DNA of 64,000 nt from UBA1847 sp942492205. Its GTDB lineage: Bacteria > Pseudomonadota > Gammaproteobacteria > Steroidobacterales > Woeseiaceae. Position numbers and translations under genes: made by a program. The first letter of the stretch is position 1, and every line of letters begins with the position of its first letter. Of the stretch, positions 16,210 through 25,289 are shown piece by piece. Where the stretch lies: assembly GCA_942492205.1 (NCBI GenBank), contig CALODT010000001.1, positions 868,001 to 932,000 of the forward strand, written 5' to 3'. The notes under the pieces are model-generated. The model was not told the DNA's origin and ran no database searches. It saw only the letters and a list, made by a program, of their open reading frames with translations.

Positions 16210-19128
16210 GTGGCCAATTTCCTGACCAGTATTTTCGGCAGCCGCAACCAGCGACTGCTGCGTCAGTACTCGAAAGTCGTCACCAAGATCAATGCGCTCG
16301 AGGAGGGTATCCAGGCCCTCGACGATGCGTCGCTGCAAGCGAAGACGGCAGAATTCAGGCAGCGCTACCAGGACGGTGAGACGCTACAGCAGCTGTTGCC
16401 GGAGGCATTCGCCGTGGCCCGCGAAGCGTCCATGCGGACCCTGCACATGCGGCCTTTCGATGTGCAGCTTATCGGCGGCATGGTATTGCATGACGGTAAC
16501 ATTGCAGAGATGCGCACCGGTGAGGGCAAGACACTCATGTCAACCCTGCCGGCCTACCTGAACGCAATTAGCAGCGACGGTGTGCACGTGGTTACGGTGA
16601 ACGAATACCTTGCTCAACGTGACGCGGACTGGATGCGACCGATCTACGAGTTCCTCGGCCTGAAGGTCGGTGTCACCAGGAGTGGCCAGACGCAGGAGGA
16701 AAAACGCGCCGCGTATGAATGTGACATCACCTACGCAACGAATAACGAGCTTGGCTTCGACTACCTGCGTGACAATCTCGCATTCTCGATAGAAGACAAA
16801 GTACAGCGCAAGTTGAACTTTGCCATCGTCGACGAAGTCGATTCGATCCTGATCGATGAGGCGCGCACGCCGCTCATAATCTCGGGCCCGGCGGAATCGA
16901 GTACGGACCTGTACGCACAGATCAACAAGCTCATTCCGAAGCTGCGGCAGCACGAGGAAGCCGAAGAGCCGTCCAACTATGACATTACAGCGAATCGCGT
17001 GACCCTGGTGGATCAGAAAGGCAATTCCATCACCGTTGCCGGCGAAGACGGCGATCGCTCTGAGGTTATGAAGCTTGAAGAGGCCGTTGCTATCGCCGAA
17101 GAGCGTGATGCGGATGTCGTGCTGGTCGATGGCTCGCAAAAAGTTGCCTCATGCCGTTTGATCAGCCGTGGCGACTACACGGTGGACGAGAAGGCGAAGC
17201 AGACCCATATGACCGAAGAAGGTCACATGAAAGTTGAATCGCTGATGGCCAGGGCCGGACTGCTTTCCGAGGGCGAGAGCCTGTACGATGCGGGAAACAT
17301 CCGCCTGTTACATCATCTGAATTCTGCGCTGCGTGCCCACGCTATCTATCAGCGAGACGTGGACTACATCGTCAATGATGGCGAGGTCGTCATCGTCGAT
17401 GAATTCACCGGCCGAACGATGCCGGGACGTCGCTGGGGCGACGGCCTTCACCAGGCGGTGGAAGCCAAGGAAGGCGTGTCCATCAAGCAGGAAAACCAGA
17501 CTGTTGCCTCGATAACCTTCCAGAATTTCTTTCGTTTATACAATAACTTATCAGGCATGACGGGTACGGCGGATACGGAAGCGTTCGAGTTTCAGCAGAT
17601 CTACGGACTCGAAGTTGTCGTCATCCCGACGCATAAACCGATGATTCGCGACGACCAGCCGGATCTGGTGTACCTGACGGAAAAAGACAAGTTCGACGCT
17701 ATCGTGGAGGATATCGTCGACTGCAAGGAGCGCGGGCAGCCGGTGCTGGTCGGTACCACCTCGATCGAGGCGTCCGAGCTGTTGTCGTCTTTTCTCAAGA
17801 AGCAGTCGATCAAGCACGAAGTCCTGAACGCCAAGCAGCATGAGCGCGAGGCGCAGATCGTGCAGAATGCCGGTCGGCCTGGCGCCATTACCATCGCGAC
17901 CAACATGGCTGGCCGCGGCACCGACATCGTGCTCGGCGGTAGCCTGGATGCGGCTCTTGCTAATGCCGGCGAGGGCGCGGACGAGGAATCAATCAAGGCG
18001 GAGTGGCAGGAGCGACATGAAGCTGTGGTCGAGGCGGGCGGCCTGCACATCATCGGCACCGAACGTCACGAGTCACGGCGTATCGACAATCAGCTGCGCG
18101 GTCGTTCCGGTCGCCAGGGTGACCCGGGCTCCAGTCGATTCTATCTTTCGATGGAGGATACGCTCATGCGTATCTTCGGCGATCCGGAGCGCACCAAGAG
18201 CCTGTTGTCACGGGCCGGCATGCGCGAGGGGGAGGCGATAGAGAGTCGCTTGCTGACGCGCCAGATCGAGCGCGCGCAGCGCAAGGTCGAATCGCACAAC
18301 TTCGACATTCGCAAGAACCTCCTCGAGTATGACGACGTCGCTAACGACCAGCGCAAGGTTGTCTACCACCAACGCTCTGAACTCATGGAGGCTGATGAGA
18401 TCTCTGATTCCGTTGCAGCCATTCGCGATGAAGTCGTCGAGCTTACGGTGCAGCAGTACATTCCGCCACAAAGCCTGGACGAGATGTGGGATACCGATGG
18501 TCTGAGTCAGGCGCTTGAGTCCGACTTCGGCTTGCATCTTGAGGTGGCACGCTGGGCGAATGAAGACAAGACGCTAAGTGCCGAGCAGATTAGTGAACGG
18601 TGTATCGAAGAGGCCAGAATCGCCTACGAGAGAAAGGCCGGGGAAATCGGTGCCGAGCTCATGCGGGGCGTTGAAAAACAGGTCATGCTGCGCCAGCTGG
18701 ACCATCATTGGAAGGAACATCTGGCGGGCATGGATCATCTGCGTCAGGGCATCGGCCTCAGGTCGTATGCGCAGAAAAACCCCAAGCAGGAATACAAGCG
18801 CGAGGCGTTCGAGATGTTCGGCGCGATGCTGGAGCAGGTGAAGCACGACACGATCAGCATACTGTCGCGTATCCGTATTCAGGGGGAAGAGGATCTCGCC
18901 GAGATGACGCGGCGGCGGCAGGCTGCAGAAGCCATGAAATTCCAGCATGCTGAAGCATCCGCGCTAGCGGCCGGTCAAGCTCCCCAGGGCGGCCAGCAAG
19001 CCGCCCCGGCGGCGGCAGCACCGGCGCCGGAGCCGTTTGTCCGCGATGGCCGCAAAGTGGGTCGCAACGAGCCTTGCCCCTGCGGATCCGGAAAGAAATT
19101 CAAGCAATGCCACGGCAAGCTGAACTAG
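16210..19128 (+). CDS. secA: Preprotein translocase ATPase SecA with an extra internal domain
   Basis: SecA is the motor that drives preproteins through SecYEG. The start is GTG at 16210 (MANFLTSIFG). At 972 aa it is about 70 residues longer than E. coli SecA (901). Motifs are intact: GEGKT Walker A (~104-108), DEVDSILIDEA, ATNMAGRGTDI, GTERHESRRIDNQLRGR, and the C-terminal zinc/SecB-binding CPCGSGKKFKQCHG. The excess length comes mainly from residues ~253-321 (16966-17172), placed between LIPKLRQ and YTVDEKAKQ in the preprotein-crosslinking domain. This insert resembles the N-terminal domain of initiation factor IF3. mutT follows after 3 nt. Confidence 0.97.
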   Translation: MANFLTSIFGSRNQRLLRQYSKVVTKINALEEGIQALDDASLQAKTAEFRQRYQDGETLQQLLPEAFAVAREASMRTLHMRPFDVQLIGGMVLHDGNIAEMRTGEGKTLMSTLPAYLNAISSDGVHVVTVNEYLAQRDADWMRPIYEFLGLKVGVTRSGQTQEEKRAAYECDITYATNNELGFDYLRDNLAFSIEDKVQRKLNFAIVDEVDSILIDEARTPLIISGPAESSTDLYAQINKLIPKLRQHEEAEEPSNYDITANRVTLVDQKGNSITVAGEDGDRSEVMKLEEAVAIAEERDADVVLVDGSQKVASCRLISRGDYTVDEKAKQTHMTEEGHMKVESLMARAGLLSEGESLYDAGNIRLLHHLNSALRAHAIYQRDVDYIVNDGEVVIVDEFTGRTMPGRRWGDGLHQAVEAKEGVSIKQENQTVASITFQNFFRLYNNLSGMTGTADTEAFEFQQIYGLEVVVIPTHKPMIRDDQPDLVYLTEKDKFDAIVEDIVDCKERGQPVLVGTTSIEASELLSSFLKKQSIKHEVLNAKQHEREAQIVQNAGRPGAITIATNMAGRGTDIVLGGSLDAALANAGEGADEESIKAEWQERHEAVVEAGGLHIIGTERHESRRIDNQLRGRSGRQGDPGSSRFYLSMEDTLMRIFGDPERTKSLLSRAGMREGEAIESRLLTRQIERAQRKVESHNFDIRKNLLEYDDVANDQRKVVYHQRSELMEADEISDSVAAIRDEVVELTVQQYIPPQSLDEMWDTDGLSQALESDFGLHLEVARWANEDKTLSAEQISERCIEEARIAYERKAGEIGAELMRGVEKQVMLRQLDHHWKEHLAGMDHLRQGIGLRSYAQKNPKQEYKREAFEMFGAMLEQVKHDTISILSRIRIQGEEDLAEMTRRRQAAEAMKFQHAEASALAAGQAPQGGQQAAPAAAAPAPEPFVRDGRKVGRNEPCPCGSGKKFKQCHGKLN

Positions 19129-19131
19129 CCG

Positions 19132-19527
19132 ATGAAGCACTTTGACGTGGCGGCGGGCATCCTGCTCGATTCGTCCGAGCGGGTGCTGATTGCAGAACGC
19201 CTGGGTGGAGGCCCTTTTCACGGCCTTTGGGAATTTCCCGGTGGCAAGATCGGTCCGGGCGAGTCGGCGGCCGATGCCTTGGCTCGCGAACTCGCTGAGG
19301 AGCTCGGAATCGAAGTGGAGGCGTGCTCCTCATTCATGAATCTGCGCCATGAATACGCTGATCGCACTGTCACGATCGAGTTCTTTATCGTGGATGCCTG
19401 GAACAGGGAGCCAACGGGTTGCGAGGGCCAGTTGTTGCGCTGGGTTTCAAAGCACCGGCTTGACGCAGCGGAACTGTTGCCCGCCGACGCTCCGGTAGTG
19501 AAGGCGCTTCAGCAGGTAGATAGCTGA
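19132..19527 (+). CDS. mutT: MutT-type NUDIX hydrolase (8-oxo-dGTP diphosphatase)
   Basis: The 131-aa protein contains a full NUDIX box (GX5EX7REUXEEXGU) visible from GGKIGPGES through RELAEELGIE, preceded by FHGLWEFPGG. This is the MutT arrangement that cleanses 8-oxo-dGTP from the nucleotide pool. It lies 3 nt after secA, as in many gammaproteobacteria, and its last 19 nt overlap the 3' end of convergent zapD. The exact nucleotide substrate cannot be read from the sequence. Confidence 0.88.
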   Translation: MKHFDVAAGILLDSSERVLIAERLGGGPFHGLWEFPGGKIGPGESAADALARELAEELGIEVEACSSFMNLRHEYADRTVTIEFFIVDAWNREPTGCEGQLLRWVSKHRLDAAELLPADAPVVKALQQVDS

Positions 19528-20309
19528 AAAGCGACGTCCTTGCTTGTCTGCACCGCCCGGCAATCTACGGTTGACCACTCGAGAAAACGCACCGTAAAAC
19601 GGTGCTGGCTGCCGCTGATCTCCGGAAACAGCGCACTGTTATTCGTGAGGCTGACGCGTAGCAGTCGGCAGTTGCTGTCCTTCTGCATCGTGTGCTGATA
19701 CATGCCTTTGGTTGCCAGCTGGTCACTGGGGCTGGCACTTTCTCGAATGAGCCATAGCGATTCGCTGACGGCATCGCAGATCGGGCGAATCGCGCTTATC
19801 CATTTCGAGAGATCCTCCTGCCGGCGTCCGATCGGTTGGCGCAGCCAGTGGTTGTATTCAGGAAGATCGAATTCGCAGGTGCCGCCCGGTATTGCGCTGC
19901 GGTGCTTGATGGCATTGAGGAACTCGCTGTCCTTGATCGGCTGCAGAAAGCCGGTGCCGATCCGGCCGATCTCATCGCGACTCGCCAACAGATTATTGAC
20001 CAGTGCACTCAGGCGTCCGCGGTCGACGCCAGGCTGCGCCTGGTATCGCTGCAGCGTGCCCAGCTGCTGGTCGAGTTCCTTGAGCACGTCGCTGCGAACG
20101 TCGCCGCGCGACAGTATTGCGAGTATTTCCAGCAGCGTTGAGATCGTCGCTCTCGTTGCCCAATCGGCCTCTTTCTCGACGTTATAGAGCATCTGCTGGT
20201 AGAGAAATTCCAGTCGCATGAAGGTACGCATGCGCTCGGATAGCGGCTGTTCGTAGTGCGTCGGAGCGTTTGCAGTCTCCACGCCAATGTCTTTGGCAGG
20301 CTTGGCCAT
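19509..20309 (-). CDS. zapD: FtsZ-ring cross-linking protein ZapD (DUF1342)
   Basis: ZapD bundles FtsZ filaments by binding the FtsZ C-terminal peptide. I place the start at 20309 (MAKPAKDIG), giving 266 aa, slightly longer than E. coli ZapD (about 247) because of a variable N-terminal tail before YEQPLSERMRTFMRLEFL. Other family segments are ILSRGDVRSDVLKELDQQ, RIGTGFLQPIKDSEFLNAI, CEFDLPEYNHWL and the C-terminal FPEISGSQHRFTVRFLEW. It is normally next to coaE; here a plus-strand membrane-protein gene separates the two. Confidence 0.92.
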   Translation of the reverse strand: MAKPAKDIGVETANAPTHYEQPLSERMRTFMRLEFLYQQMLYNVEKEADWATRATISTLLEILAILSRGDVRSDVLKELDQQLGTLQRYQAQPGVDRGRLSALVNNLLASRDEIGRIGTGFLQPIKDSEFLNAIKHRSAIPGGTCEFDLPEYNHWLRQPIGRRQEDLSKWISAIRPICDAVSESLWLIRESASPSDQLATKGMYQHTMQKDSNCRLLRVSLTNNSALFPEISGSQHRFTVRFLEWSTVDCRAVQTSKDVAFQLSTC

Positions 20310-20443
20310 GCCGCTATTCTGCGCTAGACGATGCCGACTGGCAAATGAGCGTGACAGCAGTCTCACTTCGGGCCCCTGCTTCTGAAGTAGCCGCACAGGA
20401 CAGGCTAGAATGTCGTATTGCGATAGCGACCGGCGCCCCGTAG

Positions 20444-22429
20444 ATGATTGATCCTGTCACCGATGACCAGACTGGTCGAAGAAACCGTTTTCTCGTCATT
20501 GCTGGCTGGATATTCCTGCTGACCGCGGGCGTTGCTGCCTACTGGCCAGGCCTCGCCGGCCCATTTCTTCTGGATGACCTCGGCTCGATTGCCAACATGG
20601 GCGACCGGGGCGGCGTGCGGGACTGGGAGACGTTCAAGGCTTTCGTATTCGGCGGTACCGCCGGTTCGCTGGGCCGGCCTGTTGCGCTGTTCAGCTTCCT
20701 GATCGACGGCAACAACTGGCCGACTGACCCTTGGCCATTCAAGCGCACGAACCTGGTCATCCATCTCATGAATGCAGGTCTGGTCGGATTATTCATCGGC
20801 AAGATTCTTCGCTTGCTGGAGTTTGACAGGCAGGACGCGCGCTGGATTGCGCTCGTGTCGACGGCCTGCTGGCTGCTGCATCCTTTCCTGGTTTCCACAA
20901 CGCTCTATGCCGTGCAGCGCATGGCGCAGCTCTCGACGCTGTTCATATTCGCCGGCATGAACGTCTACCTGTATGGACGATCGTTTCTCGATAGTCGTCC
21001 GCTCAAGGGCTACCTGATCATGAGCATGTCGATCGGGCTGTTTACGTTGCTCGCCCTGTTCTCGAAAGAGAACGGCATCTTGTTGCCGCTGCTGATTGGC
21101 GTTGTGGAGTTAACGATTATCGCAAGCCAGGGATCACGACTGCCGACATTGAACCGTTATTGGGGCTTGCTGTTCCTTGTCGTGCCATCGGCGTTCATCG
21201 CCTATTACCTGGGCGACCGGGTTCTGAGAGAGGACTTCTTTGACATCGTGCAGCCGCGGCACTACAGCGCCTACGAGGGTTTTCTGACGCAGGGTAGGGT
21301 GCTGTTCGATTACCTCAGGCACTGGTTTGTTCCTGAGTTATATACGACCGGCGTCTTCCAGGATCACTTCCTGAAGTCGGAAGGCATCCTGTCCCCTGTT
21401 ACAACGCTTTTCAGCATGCTGTTTCACGTTGCGCTGATCACCGTATCGCTGGTCAAGCGCCGCGAGTGGCCGCTGTTCGCCTTTGCCGTGCTGTTTTTCT
21501 ACGGTGGGCATTTGCTCGAGTCGACGGTGTTGAACCTGGAGCTTTACTTCGAGCACCGCAACTACCTGGCGGCGGCCTTCCTGTTTGTGCCGCTCGTCGT
21601 GTTGCTGAGGACGAAGGTCAGCCAGCAGCTGTTCGCCATCGTCGCTATTTTAGCGCTGCTGGTACTCGCCGGTTTCACACGCTACTCGGCGACGGTATGG
21701 CAGACGTTTCCGGGTATTGTTGAGGCGTCGGCTCACAAGGCGCCCACGTCGGCCCGCGCCCAGGCACAGTACGCAACCCTGTTGTTCAACGCAGGTCGTT
21801 ACGATGAATCGCTGCAGGTCATCGACCGCGCGGTGCAGAATATCGATAGCAATCATCCATTGCTGTTGATCAATCGACTGATAATCCACTGCCAGTTGGG
21901 GATCCTTACCGGCAGCGAATTCGCGAAAGTGGCCGACCTGGTGTCGGCAAGCTACTACGACGATCGTTCGATCAAACTTTATACCGGGCTAACAAGCTCA
22001 GTCGTGAGCGGCAAGTGCCCGGAGGTAACGCTGGGCGATCTGAGAAACATGTATGAAAAGATGCTGCTGGTCCCGGACAACAGCAGAAAGACGTCGCTTG
22101 GTTACTCGCAGATCCAGTATTTCATCGGCTACACCAGCGTTTACGCAGGCGAGTTGCCTCGCGCAGTTGCCGCATTCGAGGAATCACTGCGCGCGCGGCC
22201 GGGCGCCTCGCACGCGATGATCATGGCCGCGCACCTGGCTACCGGCGAATTCTACGAAGAGGCCCTGCGGTTCGCCGATATCGCACTTTCCCAGCTGGAC
22301 GTGGAGAAGCAGGGCATCGTCGGTCGGGCACGCGTTTCTGAAGCCGATATTCGGCAGTTTCAGGGGGTCGTTCGCGACGATATCGAGGCGCTTCAAAACT
22401 CTCAGCCAGAGCTGCCCGCCGTAGACTGA
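20444..22429 (+). CDS. Polytopic GT-C-like glycosyltransferase with C-terminal TPR-like repeats
   Basis: The 661-aa protein has a first membrane helix at about residues 15-35 followed by a luminal loop with an acidic pair (FLLDDLGSIANMG), then GRPVALFSFLID, NLVIHLMNAGLVGLF and about ten further hydrophobic segments. The last ~200 residues are soluble and helical with TPR-like pairs (QAQYATLLFNAGRYDESLQ; LPRAVAAFEESLRARPG). The Asp-Asp loop plus TPR tail is the plan of TMTC-type GT-C enzymes that use lipid-linked sugars. It is on the opposite strand to coaE-pilD and lies inside the pil/zapD region, so a role in pilin or surface glycosylation is a reasonable inference. The substrate is not known. 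Confidence 0.6.
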   Translation: MIDPVTDDQTGRRNRFLVIAGWIFLLTAGVAAYWPGLAGPFLLDDLGSIANMGDRGGVRDWETFKAFVFGGTAGSLGRPVALFSFLIDGNNWPTDPWPFKRTNLVIHLMNAGLVGLFIGKILRLLEFDRQDARWIALVSTACWLLHPFLVSTTLYAVQRMAQLSTLFIFAGMNVYLYGRSFLDSRPLKGYLIMSMSIGLFTLLALFSKENGILLPLLIGVVELTIIASQGSRLPTLNRYWGLLFLVVPSAFIAYYLGDRVLREDFFDIVQPRHYSAYEGFLTQGRVLFDYLRHWFVPELYTTGVFQDHFLKSEGILSPVTTLFSMLFHVALITVSLVKRREWPLFAFAVLFFYGGHLLESTVLNLELYFEHRNYLAAAFLFVPLVVLLRTKVSQQLFAIVAILALLVLAGFTRYSATVWQTFPGIVEASAHKAPTSARAQAQYATLLFNAGRYDESLQVIDRAVQNIDSNHPLLLINRLIIHCQLGILTGSEFAKVADLVSASYYDDRSIKLYTGLTSSVVSGKCPEVTLGDLRNMYEKMLLVPDNSRKTSLGYSQIQYFIGYTSVYAGELPRAVAAFEESLRARPGASHAMIMAAHLATGEFYEEALRFADIALSQLDVEKQGIVGRARVSEADIRQFQGVVRDDIEALQNSQPELPAVD

Positions 22430-22433
22430 CGGC

Positions 22434-23060
22434 TCAGTCTCGATTGTCTGCGAGTTCGCGGAAGGCCTGGTCCAGCTCGCGCACGCGTTGCCGGGTATCG
22501 TCAAGCCGGCCTTCATTCTCAATGACAACGTCGGCGATCGCGAGCCTCTCTGCCCGGCTGGATTGCGCCGCCAATATTCGACGTGCCTGCTCGACGGACT
22601 CGGCATCGCGGGCCAGCAGTCGCTGAATCTGCAGTTCCTCACTGCAGTCCACGACCAGGACGCGGTCCACGAACTCGACCAGAGGTGACCCGACCAGCAG
22701 CGGCACAACGATGATCTGGTAAGCCCCCCCGGCCGCATCCGCCTGGCGCCGTGTTTCTGCGCCGATGCGCGGATGCAGAATGGCCTCGAGATCGGCACGT
22801 GCCTGATCGTCCGCAAAAATCAGCTGGCGCAATTCCCGGCGATCCAGGTTCCCTGTAGCGTCGATCACACCATCGCCGAAGCGCTCGGAGATTTCTTGCA
22901 GCGCGGGTTGTCCGGGCGCCACGATCTCTCGCGCTATGATATCCGTGTCGATAATCGCGACACCGAGTTCGGCAAACATGTCGGCAACGGTCGATTTACC
23001 GCTGGCGATGCCGCCGGTCAATGCGACGCGAAATGTGTGTCTTGCTGCAGCCAATGTCAC
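22434..23060 (-). CDS. coaE: Dephospho-CoA kinase CoaE
   Basis: CoaE phosphorylates dephospho-CoA, the final step of coenzyme A synthesis. The 208-aa protein has the P-loop LTGGIASGKSTVAD near the N-terminus, the DTDIIAREIV segment, LEAILHPRI and the lid-region RLLARD motif. It begins immediately after the pilD stop, the usual pilBCD-coaE order of pseudomonads and xanthomonads, and converges 4 nt from the GT-C gene. Confidence 0.95.
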   Translation of the reverse strand: MTLAAARHTFRVALTGGIASGKSTVADMFAELGVAIIDTDIIAREIVAPGQPALQEISERFGDGVIDATGNLDRRELRQLIFADDQARADLEAILHPRIGAETRRQADAAGGAYQIIVVPLLVGSPLVEFVDRVLVVDCSEELQIQRLLARDAESVEQARRILAAQSSRAERLAIADVVIENEGRLDDTRQRVRELDQAFRELADNRD

Positions 23061-23948
23061 TCAGAGCATGAGGTCGAGATACGCGTTCTTGATGGTGTCG
23101 CCCCAGAGCATCGTGATCCAGCCCGCCGCTGCAAGATAGGGTCCGAACGGTATCGGCACGCTACGCTCATGTCTGCGAAATACCATCAGGCTGATACCGA
23201 CGACTGCGCCAACCACGGCGGACATCAGAATGATCTGCGGCAATTGCTGCCATCCAAGCCAGGCCCCCAAAGCCGCAAGCAGCTTGAAGTCGCCGTAGCC
23301 CATGCCCTCTTTGCCGGTGACCAGCTTGAACAACCAGTAGACCGTCCACAGGCTCAGGTAGCCGGCGGCAGCGCCGACGATGGCATCTTGGGGAGCGATA
23401 AACAGGGTCTCGCTACCGGCGACGGGGTGAAACAGGCTCATCAACAGTCCGATCCACAGTAACGGCAAAACAATCGAGTCTGGAATCAGCTGCGTGTCGG
23501 CGTCGATCATGCTGATCGGCACCAGCGATAGCGTCATCAGGATTGCCATGGCGGCTTCCCAGCCGACGCCGAATCGCCAGGCACATATTGCCGCTAGCAC
23601 CGCGGTAAGCATTTCCACGAGGGGGTATCGCGCGGATATCGAGTGCTTGCAATTGCTGCACTTGCCACTGAGCAGCAGGTAGCTGATAACCGGTATGTTC
23701 TGCCAGGCCTGGATCAGGTGACCGCAGGATGGACAGCGCGAGCGGGGAACGATCAGGTCGAAACGGCCATCCGGCAGCTCGTGCTCGGGCGGGCTCTTGC
23801 TGAGCGCGTCACACTGCTCGCGCCACTCGCGTTCCATCATGATCGGCAGCCGATAAATCACAACGTTTAGAAAACTGCCTATGAGCAGCGCGAAAGCGAA
23901 AACAACGGCGACGAAAACGGCGGGCGACTCAGTGAGCAATTCGAGCAT
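23061..23948 (-). CDS. pilD: Type IV prepilin peptidase / N-methyltransferase PilD
   Basis: PilD cleaves the short leader of prepilins and methylates the new N-terminal residue. The 295-aa polytopic inner-membrane protein carries the cytoplasmic zinc module with two Cys pairs (CPSCGH and CSNCK), the first catalytic Asp in IDADTQLIPD and the second in GYGDFKLLAALGAWLG. It would process both pilins in this locus. It is separated from pilC by a strong terminator, so it probably has its own promoter with coaE downstream. Confidence 0.96.
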   Translation of the reverse strand: MLELLTESPAVFVAVVFAFALLIGSFLNVVIYRLPIMMEREWREQCDALSKSPPEHELPDGRFDLIVPRSRCPSCGHLIQAWQNIPVISYLLLSGKCSNCKHSISARYPLVEMLTAVLAAICAWRFGVGWEAAMAILMTLSLVPISMIDADTQLIPDSIVLPLLWIGLLMSLFHPVAGSETLFIAPQDAIVGAAAGYLSLWTVYWLFKLVTGKEGMGYGDFKLLAALGAWLGWQQLPQIILMSAVVGAVVGISLMVFRRHERSVPIPFGPYLAAAGWITMLWGDTIKNAYLDLML

Positions 23949-23981
23949 GCTGTGACTCCGTAAACTGCCTTCGGCAAGCTA

Positions 23982-24020
23982 AATAAAAACGGCGTCCGGA
24001 GTGTCCTCCGAACGCCGTTT
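23982..24020 (-). terminator. Intrinsic terminator after pilC
   Basis: On the minus strand a 15-bp stem with one internal T-G pair (arms 24006-24020 and 23987-24001, loop of 4 nt) is followed by TTTTTATTT. It lies 24 nt after the pilC stop and should separate pilBC transcription from pilD-coaE. Confidence 0.85.
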
Positions 24021-24043
24021 GTTTGCAAATCAGGCGTTGCGTC

Positions 24044-25261
24044 TTAAACAACCGCACCCAGTTTGAAGATTGGCAGGTACATAGCCACAACCAGGCCACC
24101 AACGAGGATGCCGAGAATACCCATAATCAGAGGCTCGAGCAGGCTCGACAGGTTATCGACGGCGTTGTCGACGTCGTCTTCGTAGAAATCGGCCACCTTC
24201 GCTGACATCTGATCGAGAGAGCCGGATTCTTCGCCGACCGCGATCATCTGGATAACCATGTTCGGGAACAGATCGGTGTTCTCCATGGCCTGCTGCAGTC
24301 GCTGGCCTGTAGCCACTTCGTCTCGCATTTCCATCACGCCGACTTCATAGACAATATTGCCGGTTGCGCCCGCAACGGACTCCAGTGCCTCGACCAACGG
24401 CACACCGGCCGCAAACATCGTCGAAAGCGTTCGTGCGTAACGCGCGATCGATGCCTTTTGCAGGATAGGGCCAATAATCGGCATCTTCAGCATCGTGCGA
24501 TCGAGGAAATGCCGAAACGGTCGCGAACGTTTCTTGAAGTAGATAAAGGCTGCGACGGCTGCGCCTATACCCGCCGCAATAAACAGGCCCTGGGTGCGCA
24601 CAAACAACGACAGGTCGATGACCATGCGTGTGAAGCCGGGCAAATCGGCGCCGAAGCCCTGGAACAGGTCTTCGAATGAGGGGATGACGAAAATCAGGAG
24701 AATGGTCGTGACAATGAATGCGACAACCAGCACTGCCGCGGGATAGGTCAGCGCTTTCTTGATCTTCTTCTTGATTGCCTCGGTCTTCTCTTTATACGTT
24801 GCAATCTTGTCGAGCAGAGATTCGAGAGCACCGGCCTGTTCGCCAGCCTCGACCAGGTTCACAAACAGATCGTCGAAGTACAAAGGATTCTTGGCGAGCG
24901 CTTCTGCAAGGGCACTACCGCCCTCGACGTCAGCCTTGATGCTGAGAATCAGCTTTTGCATTGCGGCGTTTTCATGCCCGTTACCAACGATCTCGAAGGC
25001 CTGTACGAGCGGAATGCCGGCCGCAAGCATGGTCGCCAGCTGGCGACTGAATATCGCGATATCAGCGGTTTCGATAGTGCCGCCGCCAGAGAACATGCTC
25101 TTACGTTGCTTGCGAATACGCGTCGGCACGACGCCCTGGCGACGCAGGTCAGCCCGCACCGACGCTTCGTCGGTCGCGAGGCTCTTGCCTTTGACTTTCT
25201 TGCCGTTCCTGTCGGTGCCTTCCCAGAGGAAAGGCGTACTCATCGTAGCTGCTTCAGCCAT
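24044..25261 (-). CDS. pilC: Type IV pilus inner-membrane platform protein PilC
   Basis: PilC is the inner-membrane platform that couples the PilB motor to pilin assembly. The 405-aa product has an N-terminal soluble domain (FLWEGTDRNGKKVKG, GVVPTRIRKQ) and two T2SSF domains, marked by FSRQLATMLAAGIPLVQAFEIV and YARTLSTMFAAGVPLVEALESV, with membrane helices after each and at the C-terminus. It is 28 nt after pilB and followed by a terminator, so pilBC form one unit. Confidence 0.96.
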   Translation of the reverse strand: MAEAATMSTPFLWEGTDRNGKKVKGKSLATDEASVRADLRRQGVVPTRIRKQRKSMFSGGGTIETADIAIFSRQLATMLAAGIPLVQAFEIVGNGHENAAMQKLILSIKADVEGGSALAEALAKNPLYFDDLFVNLVEAGEQAGALESLLDKIATYKEKTEAIKKKIKKALTYPAAVLVVAFIVTTILLIFVIPSFEDLFQGFGADLPGFTRMVIDLSLFVRTQGLFIAAGIGAAVAAFIYFKKRSRPFRHFLDRTMLKMPIIGPILQKASIARYARTLSTMFAAGVPLVEALESVAGATGNIVYEVGVMEMRDEVATGQRLQQAMENTDLFPNMVIQMIAVGEESGSLDQMSAKVADFYEDDVDNAVDNLSSLLEPLIMGILGILVGGLVVAMYLPIFKLGAVV

Positions 25262-25289
25262 TTGTCTAGTCCGTTAATCCAGGGTGTAA

